From CAZFLM01 sp964519955 (lineage in GTDB: Bacteria > Armatimonadota > Chthonomonadetes > Chthonomonadales > CAJBBX01), in the NCBI GenBank assembly GCA_964519955.1, contig CAZFLM010000046.1, positions 1-53,448 on the forward strand: a DNA stretch of 53,448 bases, read 5' to 3'. The notes beneath the pieces were generated by a model. The model saw nothing but the letters and a program-made list of their open reading frames with translations. It did not search any database and had not been told where the DNA came from. A program made the translations under genes and the position numbers. Shown here one piece after another: positions 1 to 8,904 of the stretch (position 1 is its first letter; every line of letters begins with the position of its first letter).

Positions 1-45
1 CGCGCCCGCCCGCCCGCCCGGCCGCAGGCCCACCAGGCGGGTCGT
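1..45. repeat. GC palindromic repeat, partial copy
   Basis: The first bases of the window carry the block GCCGCAGGCC followed by CCAGGCGGG. The same block recurs four times in the array at 52.9-53.2 kb near the other end. It lies just past the 3' end of the WbsX-like gene. The left part is a simple run of CGCC units. Confidence 0.5.
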
Positions 46-104
46 TCACGGCCCGCCCTTCACGCCCCGCCCACGGCCCGCCCGCATCGCCCCCCAACCC
101 CAAC

Positions 105-122
105 CCCCAAGTCCTAAGTCCC
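105..122 (-). repeat. Heptamer family A (CCCAAGT), variant copy holding a stop codon
   Basis: CCCCAAGTCCTAAGTCCC is a copy of the CCCAAGT heptamer repeat with one C to T change. On the minus strand this turns GGGACTTGG into GGGACTTAG. The TAG is the stop codon of the WbsX-like gene, so the repeat overlaps the end of the coding region. Confidence 0.85.
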
Positions 123-2846
123 AGCCTCCAACCTCACCGCCGCAATCTCCACCCGCACTCCCGGACGGTTCACCGGGTCATACCGAAGGCCCGTGATCAG
201 CCCACGCCACCGCGGATTGGCAGCCACGTCGAGCACGTAATCATGCCACTGGCCGTCGCCCTCGGCGTCGAAACGCACGCTCGTCGGCTCGCCCATCCCG
301 CCGGACCGCGTGCTCCAGAACACCTGCGCCTTCTCGCTGAACGCCGCGCCATCCAGCGCGGTCAGCCGCACCCGCAGATGCAGCTTCGTGAACCGCGACG
401 CCTCGAGCTGCATCGGAGGGCCGGTGAACGCCGGGTCGTTCGAGTTCGTCTCCGCCACCAGCGCACCGCCCTCCAGCTTCCCCGTCGTCATCCCCATCAT
501 CGACTGCCAACCGTGTGCCCCGGTCGAGAAGTCCCACGACGACGCCGTACGCACCACGCGCTCCACCTGCGGCACCGTCAGCCCGTAGTCCGCCGGGATG
601 CCGTCCTGGTGCGCCTTGGGCCCCACGAACACGTCGCGCACCGCGTCCAGGTACCCGAACCCGAACTCGCGCACAGGCTCGATGTACGACCCCTCACCCA
701 GCTCGTTCCACGCCTCGATCAGCACCGACGGGATCGTCTTGTCCGGGTGCGCCTCCACGAACTTGCGCGCATCCTGCAGGTGCTTCTTGAACACCGCCGG
801 CGTCCGGTTCGAGCGCACCATCGCGGCCGCCCCGGCCCACGGGCGATTGTCCCACCCGCCGGAGATCGGCAGCATCTGCGGCAGCGAGACCTGCTCCGCA
901 AGCTGCGCCCACCAGTCCGCGTACCCCTCGATCAGCCGCGCGTACGGCGACCACTTCGTCGAGCCCTCCATGTTCAGCCCGGCCCAGTTGTAGCAGGTGA
1001 CCGCGTCGTACCCGTCCTCGACGCACGCCTTCGCGTCACCCACGCCGCCCACGCACGCGATCAGGTAGATGCCCGGCAGCCCCGCCTTGCGGCACTCCTC
1101 GCGCATCGCGTCGAACGCCCGGTGCGTCTCCGCGCTGCCGATGTCGTCGCGATACCGGCTCGGCGCGAAGATGATCACCACCGGCTTCCCATCCACCCGG
1201 TAGTACTCCGGCAGTCTGAAGTAGTTGTCGATCCAGAACCGCGCCACTTCGATCGAGTCCTTCACCGACGAGGTGCCCGGCGCGTTGTGATTCGCCCACA
1301 GCAGGCAGAACTTCAGCAGGTTGCGGTAGCGCGCCTTCAGGTACCCGTCGTGCAGCCCGTGCTCCAGCGACCGCGCCCCCTGCGACCAGTACCAGTCGTA
1401 CGCGAAGAACGTGATGCCGTGCTCGACCGCGAACTTGATGTGCCAGTCCGCCACCTCCGGGCTGCCCTCGGCGTACCACCCCAGCACCGGCCGCCGTTCC
1501 GGGTACCGCAGAATCGGCTCCCACTGCGACGGGTTCTTCCAGCCCGGGAAGTAGTACACGCCCACGTCGATCTTCGGCCGCACCGGCTTCGGCTTCGGCA
1601 CGTACGACGCCTTCGTCGAGGAGAGCCGCGCCGTCACGCTCGCCACTGCCGAGGCCGTCACCTGCCGGCCGCCGCTCCCCACCGCGAGCTGCAGCGAGTG
1701 CTTGCCCGGCTTGGCGAACACAACCTTCCAACTCCACTCCTCTTCCTGCCCGAACACCAGGTCGTAGGTCCCGCTGCCGCCGCCCACCGCCTTGCCGCCC
1801 GCCACGGTCAGCCGCGCGCGAGCCCCCTTCGCCGCGCCGCCCCCCATGTTCGTCACGCGCGCCGACACGCTCACCGGCACGCCCGCCCGGGGCAGCGCGT
1901 CGTCCACGCCGAAGCTCAGCACGCGCAGCTCCGCCGACCCCGTCGCCTTCTCGCCGATCTGCAGCCGCTCCACGGTGAACGCGGCGCCCGCTTCGGGGCC
2001 CGGCCGCAGCCCGATCGCCACGATGTTCCCCATCCAGCCAGGGGTATCCAGTACGTCCAGGTTGTACGTCACGGCCTTGCCGCCGCCCAGCACGTCGAAC
2101 GTGTGCTCCTTCAGCCCGAACGCCGCGTCCGTCGCGAACACCAGTGCGGCGCGCGTCGGCTTCTCGCTGCGGATGCGAACCGACACCACCGGGTTCGTCT
2201 CGGCCTCGACCTTGAACGACGGGCTCAGACAGAACGCGTCCGCGCCCTGCTGCACCACCCGCAGCCCCCCCGCCACCCGAGCCAGAGCGACGTGGTTCAT
2301 CCCCTGCCAGTCGGCCATCCCCTTGGCGAAGTCGAACACCGGCTTCTCTACATCCGCGCCCGGCAGCGAGACGATGCGGATGTCCGAGATATCCACGGTG
2401 GCCGCATCGTACGGGTCCACGCGAAGCTGGACAATCTTGCCCTCGTGCTGCCAGAACGGAAACACGCGGTACGTGTGCCACTTCCCGTCGCCCTTCGCCA
2501 GGAAGCGTGAGCACTTCTCCCCATCGAAGCCGCCGTACTTACCCTCGCTCGTGCCGGACCAGAACAGCTCGTACATGCCGTTGCGGTCCGTCTTCAGGCG
2601 CATCTCGATGGCCTGGCGCGCGGTCGCGGGCACGTCGAACTTCGGCTTCAGGAACAGGATCGGGTCCGCCCCCTCGCACCGGAAGTGCAGGGCTCCATCC
2701 ACCACGCCCCAGTCCTTCACCTGCTCGTTCGCGCTCCACAGCGCCGCAGCCTCGGCCGTGTCGAGCTTCCACTCCTTCACCACGTCGGCCGGCCCCTGCG
2801 CCTGCACGCCCGCGAGCGCCAGGCACCACAACAATGCTCCGATCAT
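114..2846 (-). CDS. Secreted WbsX/GH99-like multidomain protein
   Basis: A 910-residue protein with an N-terminal signal peptide (MIGALLWCLALAGVQAQ). Residues about 20-300 look like two jelly-roll carbohydrate-binding domains, and 300-410 resembles a CARDB/Ig-like domain. A glycosyltransferase-WbsX / glycoside-hydrolase-99-like TIM barrel spans about 424-750, with the start motif DVGVYYFPGW and the late motif AWNELGEGSYIEP that mark this family. A further jelly-roll-like domain fills about 765-910. It probably binds and processes an extracellular polysaccharide; the exact activity is not readable. Its start lies 6 nt after the stop of the upstream beta-helix gene, so the two are likely co-transcribed. 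The last codons and stop lie inside a dispersed heptamer repeat. Confidence 0.85.
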   Translation of the reverse strand: MIGALLWCLALAGVQAQGPADVVKEWKLDTAEAAALWSANEQVKDWGVVDGALHFRCEGADPILFLKPKFDVPATARQAIEMRLKTDRNGMYELFWSGTSEGKYGGFDGEKCSRFLAKGDGKWHTYRVFPFWQHEGKIVQLRVDPYDAATVDISDIRIVSLPGADVEKPVFDFAKGMADWQGMNHVALARVAGGLRVVQQGADAFCLSPSFKVEAETNPVVSVRIRSEKPTRAALVFATDAAFGLKEHTFDVLGGGKAVTYNLDVLDTPGWMGNIVAIGLRPGPEAGAAFTVERLQIGEKATGSAELRVLSFGVDDALPRAGVPVSVSARVTNMGGGAAKGARARLTVAGGKAVGGGSGTYDLVFGQEEEWSWKVVFAKPGKHSLQLAVGSGGRQVTASAVASVTARLSSTKASYVPKPKPVRPKIDVGVYYFPGWKNPSQWEPILRYPERRPVLGWYAEGSPEVADWHIKFAVEHGITFFAYDWYWSQGARSLEHGLHDGYLKARYRNLLKFCLLWANHNAPGTSSVKDSIEVARFWIDNYFRLPEYYRVDGKPVVIIFAPSRYRDDIGSAETHRAFDAMREECRKAGLPGIYLIACVGGVGDAKACVEDGYDAVTCYNWAGLNMEGSTKWSPYARLIEGYADWWAQLAEQVSLPQMLPISGGWDNRPWAGAAAMVRSNRTPAVFKKHLQDARKFVEAHPDKTIPSVLIEAWNELGEGSYIEPVREFGFGYLDAVRDVFVGPKAHQDGIPADYGLTVPQVERVVRTASSWDFSTGAHGWQSMMGMTTGKLEGGALVAETNSNDPAFTGPPMQLEASRFTKLHLRVRLTALDGAAFSEKAQVFWSTRSGGMGEPTSVRFDAEGDGQWHDYVLDVAANPRWRGLITGLRYDPVNRPGVRVEIAAVRLEAGT

Positions 2847-2852
2847 CCCTCG

Positions 2853-5558
2853 CTACCTTTCGTTCTGCACCTTCAGGTCGTCCAGGTAGAACACCGTCTT
2901 CTCCCTCGCCGAGCTGGAGAACCCGAACCAATCCACCGCCTTGAACGCCGGATCCGTCGCCATGTCCGCGTAGCGCACCGTCGCCTGCCCTGGCAGGGTC
3001 ACCGAGAGCGACCACTTCCCCGCCTTCGCGCCGAGCCCTGCCTCGATCTCGAACCGCACCCACTGCCCCACCGGCAGGTCGATGTCTGGCTTCCCCGCCA
3101 CGTGCACCTTCCCACCACTCACCGAAAAGCTCGGCCCAACCTTGTACGGCATCCCGGCCGGCCACGTGCGCCACTCGTGGTACATCACCACCCCCGCCTC
3201 GCAGCGCATCGCGAAGCTCGCCCTGGTCACTCCCGCCCGGTGCGACGGCGTGAACACGAGGTGCGGGTCGTAGTCGAACTGCAGCCCCGGCGCGTCCGTG
3301 ATCTTAAGGCTCCGCTTCCCGGTCGCAGCCGTCTCGTCGGTCACCGTGATCGAGTCGCCCTTGTTCTCCACGTTGTTCTGCGCGTCCGGGCACGGCTGCC
3401 CGACCGGCACGTGCTCGAAGTCCTGGTCCACCGTCATCGGCGGAGGCGGCGGCGCCTGGGGCGCAAACTCCAGCGCCGGCCACTCGCTCTGCACCGTACG
3501 CCCTCTCCACGCGACCGAGCCGTACACGCCCGCCTGGTTCGGGTCGAAGGGCTTGAACCCGATCTTCCCGGCAGGCGAGCCCGGCTTCAGCCGGAAGTCG
3601 CGCCGCTTCGCATCCATAAACAGCGGGTCCGCCACGATCGACCCCTCGTCCTTGCCCGTCGCCTGCCACGCCGCCAGGTCCAACTGCCCGAACTTCACCG
3701 GCTTGCCGCTGGCGTTCCAGTACAGGTTGTGGTCCAGCTTCACGTTCGCGTCATTCCAGTTCGCGCTCAGCAGCTCGCTCTGGTCCCAGTACACAATGTT
3801 GTTCTGGAACGTGAACGACAGGTGGTCCTCCACGCGCGACCGCTGGAGCTGCCCGTCCATGCTGAACGCGAGGATGTTGTTCCGGATGATGTTCCCTTCG
3901 CCGTAGTGCTGGTGGTACATCCCCGTCTTCACGTCGTGCACCAGGTTGCCCTCCAGCACGATCCCGGTGCTGCCCTCGTCGTTGTAGAGCCCCCACCCGC
4001 CGCGCCCATACCGGTCGTACGAGTACACGTCGTGGATGTGGTTGTGGCTTACCGTGCTCCCGGGCTGCTTCCCCAGCGTGTACACGCCGCCCATGTCGCT
4101 CAGCACGCCCCACCCGATGTGGTGGATGTGGTTGTAGTCGATGTGGTTGTCCGACGCCAGGCTCTCACCGTACCCCCACGTCCACCCCACCGACACGCCG
4201 GTATAGAACGCGTCGCCGATGTCGTTGTGCGTCACCTGGTTGCCGCCGCTCTGCCCGATCCACACGCCGATGCAGCCCATGTGGATGCGCCCGAACGACC
4301 GCACGATGTTGTTGTCAAACACGATGCCGCCCGTGCGGTCGGGCCCCTCGGCGCGAATCTCCGTCTCCCCGATCCGCATCCCGCCGGCGCCCAGATCGCC
4401 CAGATAGGTGCGCTCAATCCGGCAATCCCGGCAGCCCTTGCGGAACCACGCGCCCCACCCGCCGATGTGCCGCACCTCGCAGTCCTGCACCGTCACGTTG
4501 CGCGCGTAGTCCGCCGTGATGGCCGCCCCGATGCTCACCTCGGCCTGCCCGTCGCCGTGCCCGGCCAGCGGCACCACGTACTGCCCGTGCCGGAACAACA
4601 GCCCGCGGAGCGTCAGGTACTGCACCGGCTTGTCTGCCGTACCCGCGATCCTGACGAAATCCTCGGCGACCGGTGCGATGACACCCATCGTCGCCGGCTC
4701 CTCGCCCTTGCGCGGCTTGTACAGCAGCACCCCGTCCGGCTGCAGAGCCCACTCGCCCGGCTCCGTCACCGCCGCCGGCACGTTCTCGATGTGGAAACGC
4801 TGGTTCGGCGCCCACTCCAAAAACGCCCACGGCGCGCCTGGCCCATGGAAGATGACCTTGCCGGTCGCCGCATCGACGGCCGCCGGATGGTGCTCCGAGA
4901 CCTCCCACGAGTGGTACACCACGAACGTGATGGCCTTGAGCTGCTCCGGCGTCAGGTTCGCCACCGGCGCCACGTCCTCGCGCCTCGCCACGAACGCCCG
5001 CCCACCGAGCTGCGCTTCCCGCCCGGTAACCGGGTCGATGCCGTACGGCACCTTGCCCTGCATCCAGTAATAGAAGCGCTTCGGCAGCCGCGAGCGAGGC
5101 AGCCGCCCCTTGCCGTCCCAGAGCTGGTCGAACCACCACTTGCCCGCCGCCACGTCCGGCACGGTGGTCTCCCACAGCCCGTCCGGCCGCGCCTTGAACC
5201 CCGTGATGACCCGCCCGCCGCTGAACACCGGCTTCGTCCCGGCGGCAGCCTCGTACACCACCGGCGCGTCCTTGGTCCCGCCGTCCTGCGCCTCGAACAC
5301 CACCGGCCCCGTCACGTAGTACGTCCCGCGCGCCACCACCACGTGCACCGGCCCGGTCACCGCGCCCTTCGCCCGCAGCGCCCGCACCGCGTCCCGCGCC
5401 CCAGTCAGCGTCGCCAGCGGGCCGTCGGTCTTCGCCGCGTTCGCCTGCGCCAGCCGCCCCGACCACGTGTCACGCCCGTTCGGCGCCACATACAGCGTCT
5501 GCCCCGAACACCCCATCGCGCTCACCACCACCAGCGCCGCCACCCAGAACCACCGCAT
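2853..5558 (-). CDS. Secreted right-handed beta-helix protein with C-terminal jelly roll
   Basis: About 901 residues. The start at 5558 is chosen over an in-frame start 14 codons upstream because GGAGGGG lies about 7 nt before it and the protein then opens with a clean signal sequence (MRWFWVAALVVVSAMGC, possibly a lipoprotein). LYVAPNGRDTWSG followed by a GP/ATL/ARDAVR segment is the usual entry to pectate-lyase-like parallel beta-helix proteins. The middle (about 300-620) has many N-x-I and H-N-x-I rungs. After a proline run near residue 705 comes a concanavalin-like domain of about 190 residues. It probably acts on an extracellular polysaccharide, as lyase or hydrolase. It is the promoter-proximal partner of the WbsX-like gene. 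Confidence 0.82.
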   Translation of the reverse strand: MRWFWVAALVVVSAMGCSGQTLYVAPNGRDTWSGRLAQANAAKTDGPLATLTGARDAVRALRAKGAVTGPVHVVVARGTYYVTGPVVFEAQDGGTKDAPVVYEAAAGTKPVFSGGRVITGFKARPDGLWETTVPDVAAGKWWFDQLWDGKGRLPRSRLPKRFYYWMQGKVPYGIDPVTGREAQLGGRAFVARREDVAPVANLTPEQLKAITFVVYHSWEVSEHHPAAVDAATGKVIFHGPGAPWAFLEWAPNQRFHIENVPAAVTEPGEWALQPDGVLLYKPRKGEEPATMGVIAPVAEDFVRIAGTADKPVQYLTLRGLLFRHGQYVVPLAGHGDGQAEVSIGAAITADYARNVTVQDCEVRHIGGWGAWFRKGCRDCRIERTYLGDLGAGGMRIGETEIRAEGPDRTGGIVFDNNIVRSFGRIHMGCIGVWIGQSGGNQVTHNDIGDAFYTGVSVGWTWGYGESLASDNHIDYNHIHHIGWGVLSDMGGVYTLGKQPGSTVSHNHIHDVYSYDRYGRGGWGLYNDEGSTGIVLEGNLVHDVKTGMYHQHYGEGNIIRNNILAFSMDGQLQRSRVEDHLSFTFQNNIVYWDQSELLSANWNDANVKLDHNLYWNASGKPVKFGQLDLAAWQATGKDEGSIVADPLFMDAKRRDFRLKPGSPAGKIGFKPFDPNQAGVYGSVAWRGRTVQSEWPALEFAPQAPPPPPMTVDQDFEHVPVGQPCPDAQNNVENKGDSITVTDETAATGKRSLKITDAPGLQFDYDPHLVFTPSHRAGVTRASFAMRCEAGVVMYHEWRTWPAGMPYKVGPSFSVSGGKVHVAGKPDIDLPVGQWVRFEIEAGLGAKAGKWSLSVTLPGQATVRYADMATDPAFKAVDWFGFSSSAREKTVFYLDDLKVQNER

Positions 5559-5604
5559 CCGGAATCCCCTCCACGCCAGATCGCCATGCCCCGCCGTCAC
5601 CCAT

Positions 5605-5638
5605 CACACGACACCCGGCACCCAGCACCCGGCACACG
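5605..5638. repeat. Heptamer family D (CACCCGR)
   Basis: Tandem 7-mers CACCCGG, CACCCAG, CACCCGG and a terminal CACACG at 5612-5638, preceded by a looser CACACGA. Similar arrays lie at 5830-5843 and 8905-8932. Confidence 0.75.
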
Positions 5639-5641
5639 TAG

Positions 5642-5704
5642 GGGCTAAGCAATCGCGTCGCCAGACTACCTCGACCCCAGACCCAACTCGCGATTGCTTA
5701 GCCC
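5642..5704. repeat. REP-like inverted repeat, 16-bp perfect arms
   Basis: GGGCTAAGCAATCGCG at 5642-5657 is exactly complementary to 5689-5704, with a 31-nt loop. It is preceded by GTAG. The layout (GTAGGGG, GCAxTCGCG arm, about 30 nt, mirrored arm) matches the two elements at 34.4-34.6 kb. It lies between two beta-helix genes on the same strand. It could form a hairpin in the transcript, but no T-run follows. Confidence 0.8.
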
Positions 5705-5728
5705 GGCCCCTCTCTCGCTCCAACGCTC

Positions 5729-5801
5729 CGCCCAAACGCGCAGGCCCCCGGGCCGCGCAGGCGAACTTCGTGCCCAACTCAGGCGCAGTTTCAACCGCCG
5801 A
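5729..5801. repeat. Dispersed 70-bp element F, copy 1
   Basis: A divergent copy of an element also at 7356-7431 and 8822-8888. All share a CGCCCAAACGC or ACACGCCCC start, a GCGCAGGCG core, TTCGTGCC, CTCAGGCG and an end TTTCAACCGCC. The rest of the 5559-5857 gap holds only repeats. Confidence 0.7.
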
Positions 5802-5829
5802 TCCTAAAGCCCCACGCCCGTCGCCCCGA

Positions 5830-5843
5830 CACCCGACACCCGG
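5830..5843. repeat. Heptamer family D (CACCCGR), two units
   Basis: CACCCGA then CACCCGG, directly after element F copy 1 and just past the 3' end of the following minus-strand beta-helix gene. Confidence 0.65.
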
Positions 5844-5857
5844 TCCCCACGCCCCAC

Positions 5858-7273
5858 CTACCGCTGGTGCGCCCCGATGCTCCGCCGCCCGCCGCTCGCC
5901 AGCCGCGCACCGAAGAAGTCGCGCCCACCATCATCCGGCAGAGACACGCCGCCGGTCCGGCACGGCGACCCCGGCCGCAGCTTGTAGCACGCAGCACTGC
6001 CGCCGCCGGGGCGCGCCAGCAGCGGGTCCATTCGCTTCCCACCATCCGGCCACCCTGACGTCTGCTTGCCCCAGAAGCAGTTCCGCTCCAGCTTCGCCTC
6101 GCGGATGTGGCCGAAGTCGAACGTGATCTCGCCGTCGGAATACACGATGTTGTTCGCGAACCGCGCCCGCGCAGGCGAGCCCATCGTGTTCCGCGCGAAG
6201 AGCACCTTGTTCCCCGGCCCCACGTAGATCGTGTTGTTGTAGATCAGCGCGTCGTGTACGCCGTCGAACTCCATCGTGAAGATGGCCGTGCCGTCGTTCT
6301 GGCTGATGTTGTAGCGCGCCACCGTACCCGCGCCGCCGCAGTTCAGCAGGAACCCACCGGCGTTGTCGTGGCTCCAGTTGTACTGGAACACCGTCCCTTG
6401 GCAGCTCAGGTCGTCGTCGAACGCCTCGCTGTCCCAGACCGTCTTGCCCCCCACCGCCGTGTGGCTCACCTCGTTGAACTGGATGAGCGTGCCGATGGAC
6501 CGCTGCGGCCAGATGCCGGCGCACGCGCGCTCGCCCGGTCCGCGCCCCACCCGCTGGTGCGCGTAGTGCAGCTCGTTCCGCTCGATCACCGCCCCGCGGC
6601 ACCCCAGGATGAAGATGCCGTCGCCCCCGATGTCGCGCAGCTTGTTGCCACGGATCACCACGCGCGTGCTGAGCGGGTCGTCCGGCTTCGCGGGCCAGTC
6701 GGTCACGAGGATGCCATTCCGATCGGCGTGCTCGATCGTGCAGTCCTCGATGCGAAGGTCGTCGAACCACGCCGCCCCGGCCGCCCGCCTCACTAGGAAG
6801 CCGCCGTCGTCGCCGGTCAGCCCGCCGTGAATGTCGTGGATCCGCAGCCGTCGGAACGAGAGCCCGCGCGTCGCCCCGGCCTGTCCGCTCACCGCCAGGA
6901 CACCGGTCACCGAGTTCGCCAACTCCAGATCGTGCACCGAGCAGAACTGGACGGCGTGCAGTGCGACGGCGGGACCGGAGGGACATTCGATGCGGGGATC
7001 GGGCCCGTTGCCATACCGCCCGACCTCCGTGTGATCGCCGGGCAGTTCGAGGGAGCCCTGGAAGGTGCAGCCCGCCTTCAGCAGAATGCGGCAGCCAGAC
7101 GCCGCCTCAGCGCGGCCCATGCGGGCGAGGGACCTCCATGCGGCAGCCGGGGAAGTGCCAGCCGCCGCGTCATTCCCCGATGCGGAGTCGATGTAGAACG
7201 TCTTCACTGGCGTAGCCCCCGCCCGCGCCATCGCGACGAACAGAGACAGAGCACCAAACACAGCCAGGCGCAT
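5858..7273 (-). CDS. Secreted right-handed beta-helix protein
   Basis: 471 residues from the ATG at 7273, which has AGAGGTGA just upstream; a GTG three codons earlier is possible. A signal peptide (MRLAVFGALSLFVAMARAGA) precedes TFYIDSASGNDAAAGTS, the typical opening of secreted beta-helix proteins of the pectate-lyase superfamily. Asn-rich rungs (IRGNKLRDIGGDGIFI, NRNGILV-like turns) run from about residue 110 to 400. There is no separate C-terminal domain. It is probably an extracellular polysaccharide-binding or degrading protein. It is flanked on both sides by dispersed repeats rather than packed in an operon. Confidence 0.8.
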   Translation of the reverse strand: MRLAVFGALSLFVAMARAGATPVKTFYIDSASGNDAAAGTSPAAAWRSLARMGRAEAASGCRILLKAGCTFQGSLELPGDHTEVGRYGNGPDPRIECPSGPAVALHAVQFCSVHDLELANSVTGVLAVSGQAGATRGLSFRRLRIHDIHGGLTGDDGGFLVRRAAGAAWFDDLRIEDCTIEHADRNGILVTDWPAKPDDPLSTRVVIRGNKLRDIGGDGIFILGCRGAVIERNELHYAHQRVGRGPGERACAGIWPQRSIGTLIQFNEVSHTAVGGKTVWDSEAFDDDLSCQGTVFQYNWSHDNAGGFLLNCGGAGTVARYNISQNDGTAIFTMEFDGVHDALIYNNTIYVGPGNKVLFARNTMGSPARARFANNIVYSDGEITFDFGHIREAKLERNCFWGKQTSGWPDGGKRMDPLLARPGGGSAACYKLRPGSPCRTGGVSLPDDGGRDFFGARLASGGRRSIGAHQR

Positions 7274-7355
7274 GCCGATCACCTCTGGTAGGAGCAGCCG
7301 GCACCCAGTTCAGCGCCCGCCCCCGCTTAACCTCCCACACGCCAACTGCACGCCC

Positions 7356-7431
7356 CGCCCAAACGCACACGCCCCAGTCCGCGCAGGCGGAGTCCGTGCC
7401 TCTCTCAGGCGCCGTTTCAACCGCCAGCCCA
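7356..7431. repeat. Dispersed 70-bp element F, copy 2
   Basis: Closely matches 8822-8888: ACACGCCCCAGTCCGCG, AGGCGGA, GTGCCTCTCTCAGGCG and TTTCAACCGCC in the same order. It fills the gap between two minus-strand genes. Confidence 0.8.
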
Positions 7432-7457
7432 AGGCCGCCCGCCACGCCGCCTGCCCG

Positions 7458-8618
7458 CTACGGACGGAACCCCACGTACAGCGCCGGCAGCGCCTCCCGC
7501 AGCGCACGCTCGTTCTCCTTCGCGTCGCCGCGATCGTACAGCCACATCGGCCCCTTCGCGTCCCACTGCACGTCGAACTGCCCGTCGTCCCGCACCGTCA
7601 CCCGGCAGCGGCGCAGGTCGTTCGGCAGCACGATGTCGCCCTTCGCCACCTCGCGCGCCGGCACCAGGCGATGCGTCCCATCCACCCGCCGGACCAGCTT
7701 CCGACGCGCCACGTTCGCCCAGACCGCCGTCTCCCACACGTTGTGCGGCCGCGCACAGATCCCGCGAAGGACCTCCGGCGCCACGTCGTCCTCAAGCGCG
7801 TTCAGGAAGTCCATGCGCACCGTCCGCTCGAACGCGAAGGCCAGGTACCGCTGCAGCCGCACGTCCATCCGGTCGACGAACGCGAGGTTGGGCAGCATCC
7901 AGAACGAGTTGTGCCGCCCGACGTCGAACGGTCCCTTCTCCGTCGCGCACGGATAGATCGCCACCGGCAGATCCGACCGCAGCACCCGCACGAACGCGTG
8001 AACGTCAAGCCGCACGTTCCACTCCAGGTAGCCGGCCGGGTACGCCCCCGCGCACAGGTGCACCATCCGCACCTTCCGCCGCATCAGGTCGGGCGCCCGG
8101 TTGTACGCAACCGCCACCGGCCGCGCGGAGCCGAACGAGACGATCTCGACGGGCTCGCGGCTTTCGCGCAAGACCCTCAGCATCAGCTCGACGCCGGTCT
8201 GCTGGAACGCCGGCGCATCGCGCATCGCATCGTCCGGTGAGGCCATCTGCTCGTACGGCCCCACCGCGCACGGCACGTTCCGGCCGAAGATGGCGTTGAG
8301 CTGCGTCACGGGGATGAAACCCGCATCGCGCGGCCCGGTCGGGTCGCCGTACTCCGGCTGAACGGGGTCCTTGTACGGCCAGCGGTAGCGGTTCGTCACG
8401 TCGAGGATGACCGCGCGCAGGTCAACATCCGGCAGCCCGTACGCGGCGATCAGGTCCACGTTGTCGCCGACATCCTGGTGCGGGTGGTAGAGGTCCGTGA
8501 TGTCGATCACCGGAGCGGCGGGACTTGGGACTTGGGGGTTGGGGCTGGGCGAACTGGATTGCGCCGTAGCCAGGGGGGCGGCGGCGAGCCCGGCGACCAG
8601 CTCTCGTCGTGTCAGCAA
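7458..8618 (-). CDS. Exported nucleoside-hydrolase-like protein
   Basis: 386 residues if translation starts at the TTG at 8618, with GGAG seven nt upstream. This gives LLTRRELVAGLAAAPLATAQ, a twin-arginine-like signal. The open frame continues upstream without a better start. The segment VIDITDLYHPHQDVGDNVDL followed by AAYGLPDVDLRAVILD resembles the N-terminal Asp-rich metal site of inosine/uridine-preferring nucleoside hydrolases. The usual DTDPGxDD is altered, so substrate and activity are open. Between the signal and the domain lies a Ser-Pro linker (SPSPNPQVPSP) encoded by a copy of the CCCAAGT heptamer repeat. Non-hydrolytic members of this fold are also possible. Confidence 0.65.
   Translation of the reverse strand: MLTRRELVAGLAAAPLATAQSSSPSPNPQVPSPAAPVIDITDLYHPHQDVGDNVDLIAAYGLPDVDLRAVILDVTNRYRWPYKDPVQPEYGDPTGPRDAGFIPVTQLNAIFGRNVPCAVGPYEQMASPDDAMRDAPAFQQTGVELMLRVLRESREPVEIVSFGSARPVAVAYNRAPDLMRRKVRMVHLCAGAYPAGYLEWNVRLDVHAFVRVLRSDLPVAIYPCATEKGPFDVGRHNSFWMLPNLAFVDRMDVRLQRYLAFAFERTVRMDFLNALEDDVAPEVLRGICARPHNVWETAVWANVARRKLVRRVDGTHRLVPAREVAKGDIVLPNDLRRCRVTVRDDGQFDVQWDAKGPMWLYDRGDAKENERALREALPALYVGFRP
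8520..8538 (-). repeat. Heptamer family A (CCCAAGT) inside a coding region
   Basis: On the plus strand this reads GGGACTTGGGACTTGGGGG. It lies in frame in the nucleoside-hydrolase-like gene and encodes part of the linker after the signal peptide. Confidence 0.9.
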
Positions 8619-8763
8619 TGCGGCGCTCCGTGCACTAGGGCTGCCGCCCCATCGGTTCGCTGTGCATGGGGGCAGCCGCGCGTAGCCCCAATTCCCCGTG
8701 CCGCCGCGCCGATCCTCCCGTGCCACCTACTCTCGCCCGGAACGCACACGCCCCGTCAACGGC

Positions 8764-8809
8764 CCTCGCCCCTCGCGGGAGAGGGTGGCCGAAGGCCGGG
8801 AGAGGGGGC
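8764..8809. repeat. GC-rich palindromic repeat G, copy 1
   Basis: CCCTCGCGGGAGAGGG, then TGGCCGAAGGCCGGGAG. The same two nested palindromes recur at 15222-15262, and the GGCCGAAGGCC core appears again near 18012. The gap 8619-8934 holds this repeat, element F and heptamer D; I see no gene in it. Confidence 0.7.
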
Positions 8810-8821
8810 GTCCCGCGCAGC

Positions 8822-8888
8822 GTACACGCCCCAGTCCGCGTAGGCGGACTTCGTGCCTCTCTCAGGCGCGGTTTCAACCGCCGGCCCA
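8822..8888. repeat. Dispersed 70-bp element F, copy 3
   Basis: ACACGCCCCAGTCCGCG, TAGGCGGACTTCGTGCC, TCTCTCAGGCGCGG and TTTCAACCGCC. It shares near-identical blocks with copy 2 at 7356-7431. GGCGCGGTT/AACCGCC forms a short palindrome at the end. Confidence 0.8.
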
Positions 8889-8904
8889 CGACCCATCGCC
8901 CCGG

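Noticed and set aside
2685..5648. Very long open frames (up to 987 codons) antisense to the secreted proteins, also at 243-2510, 18250-20640, 32760-34352 and 47998-50253
   Set aside because: They are Arg/His/Pro-rich, lack recognisable domains and mirror real genes on the other strand. In GC-rich DNA, stop codons are rare in this antisense frame.
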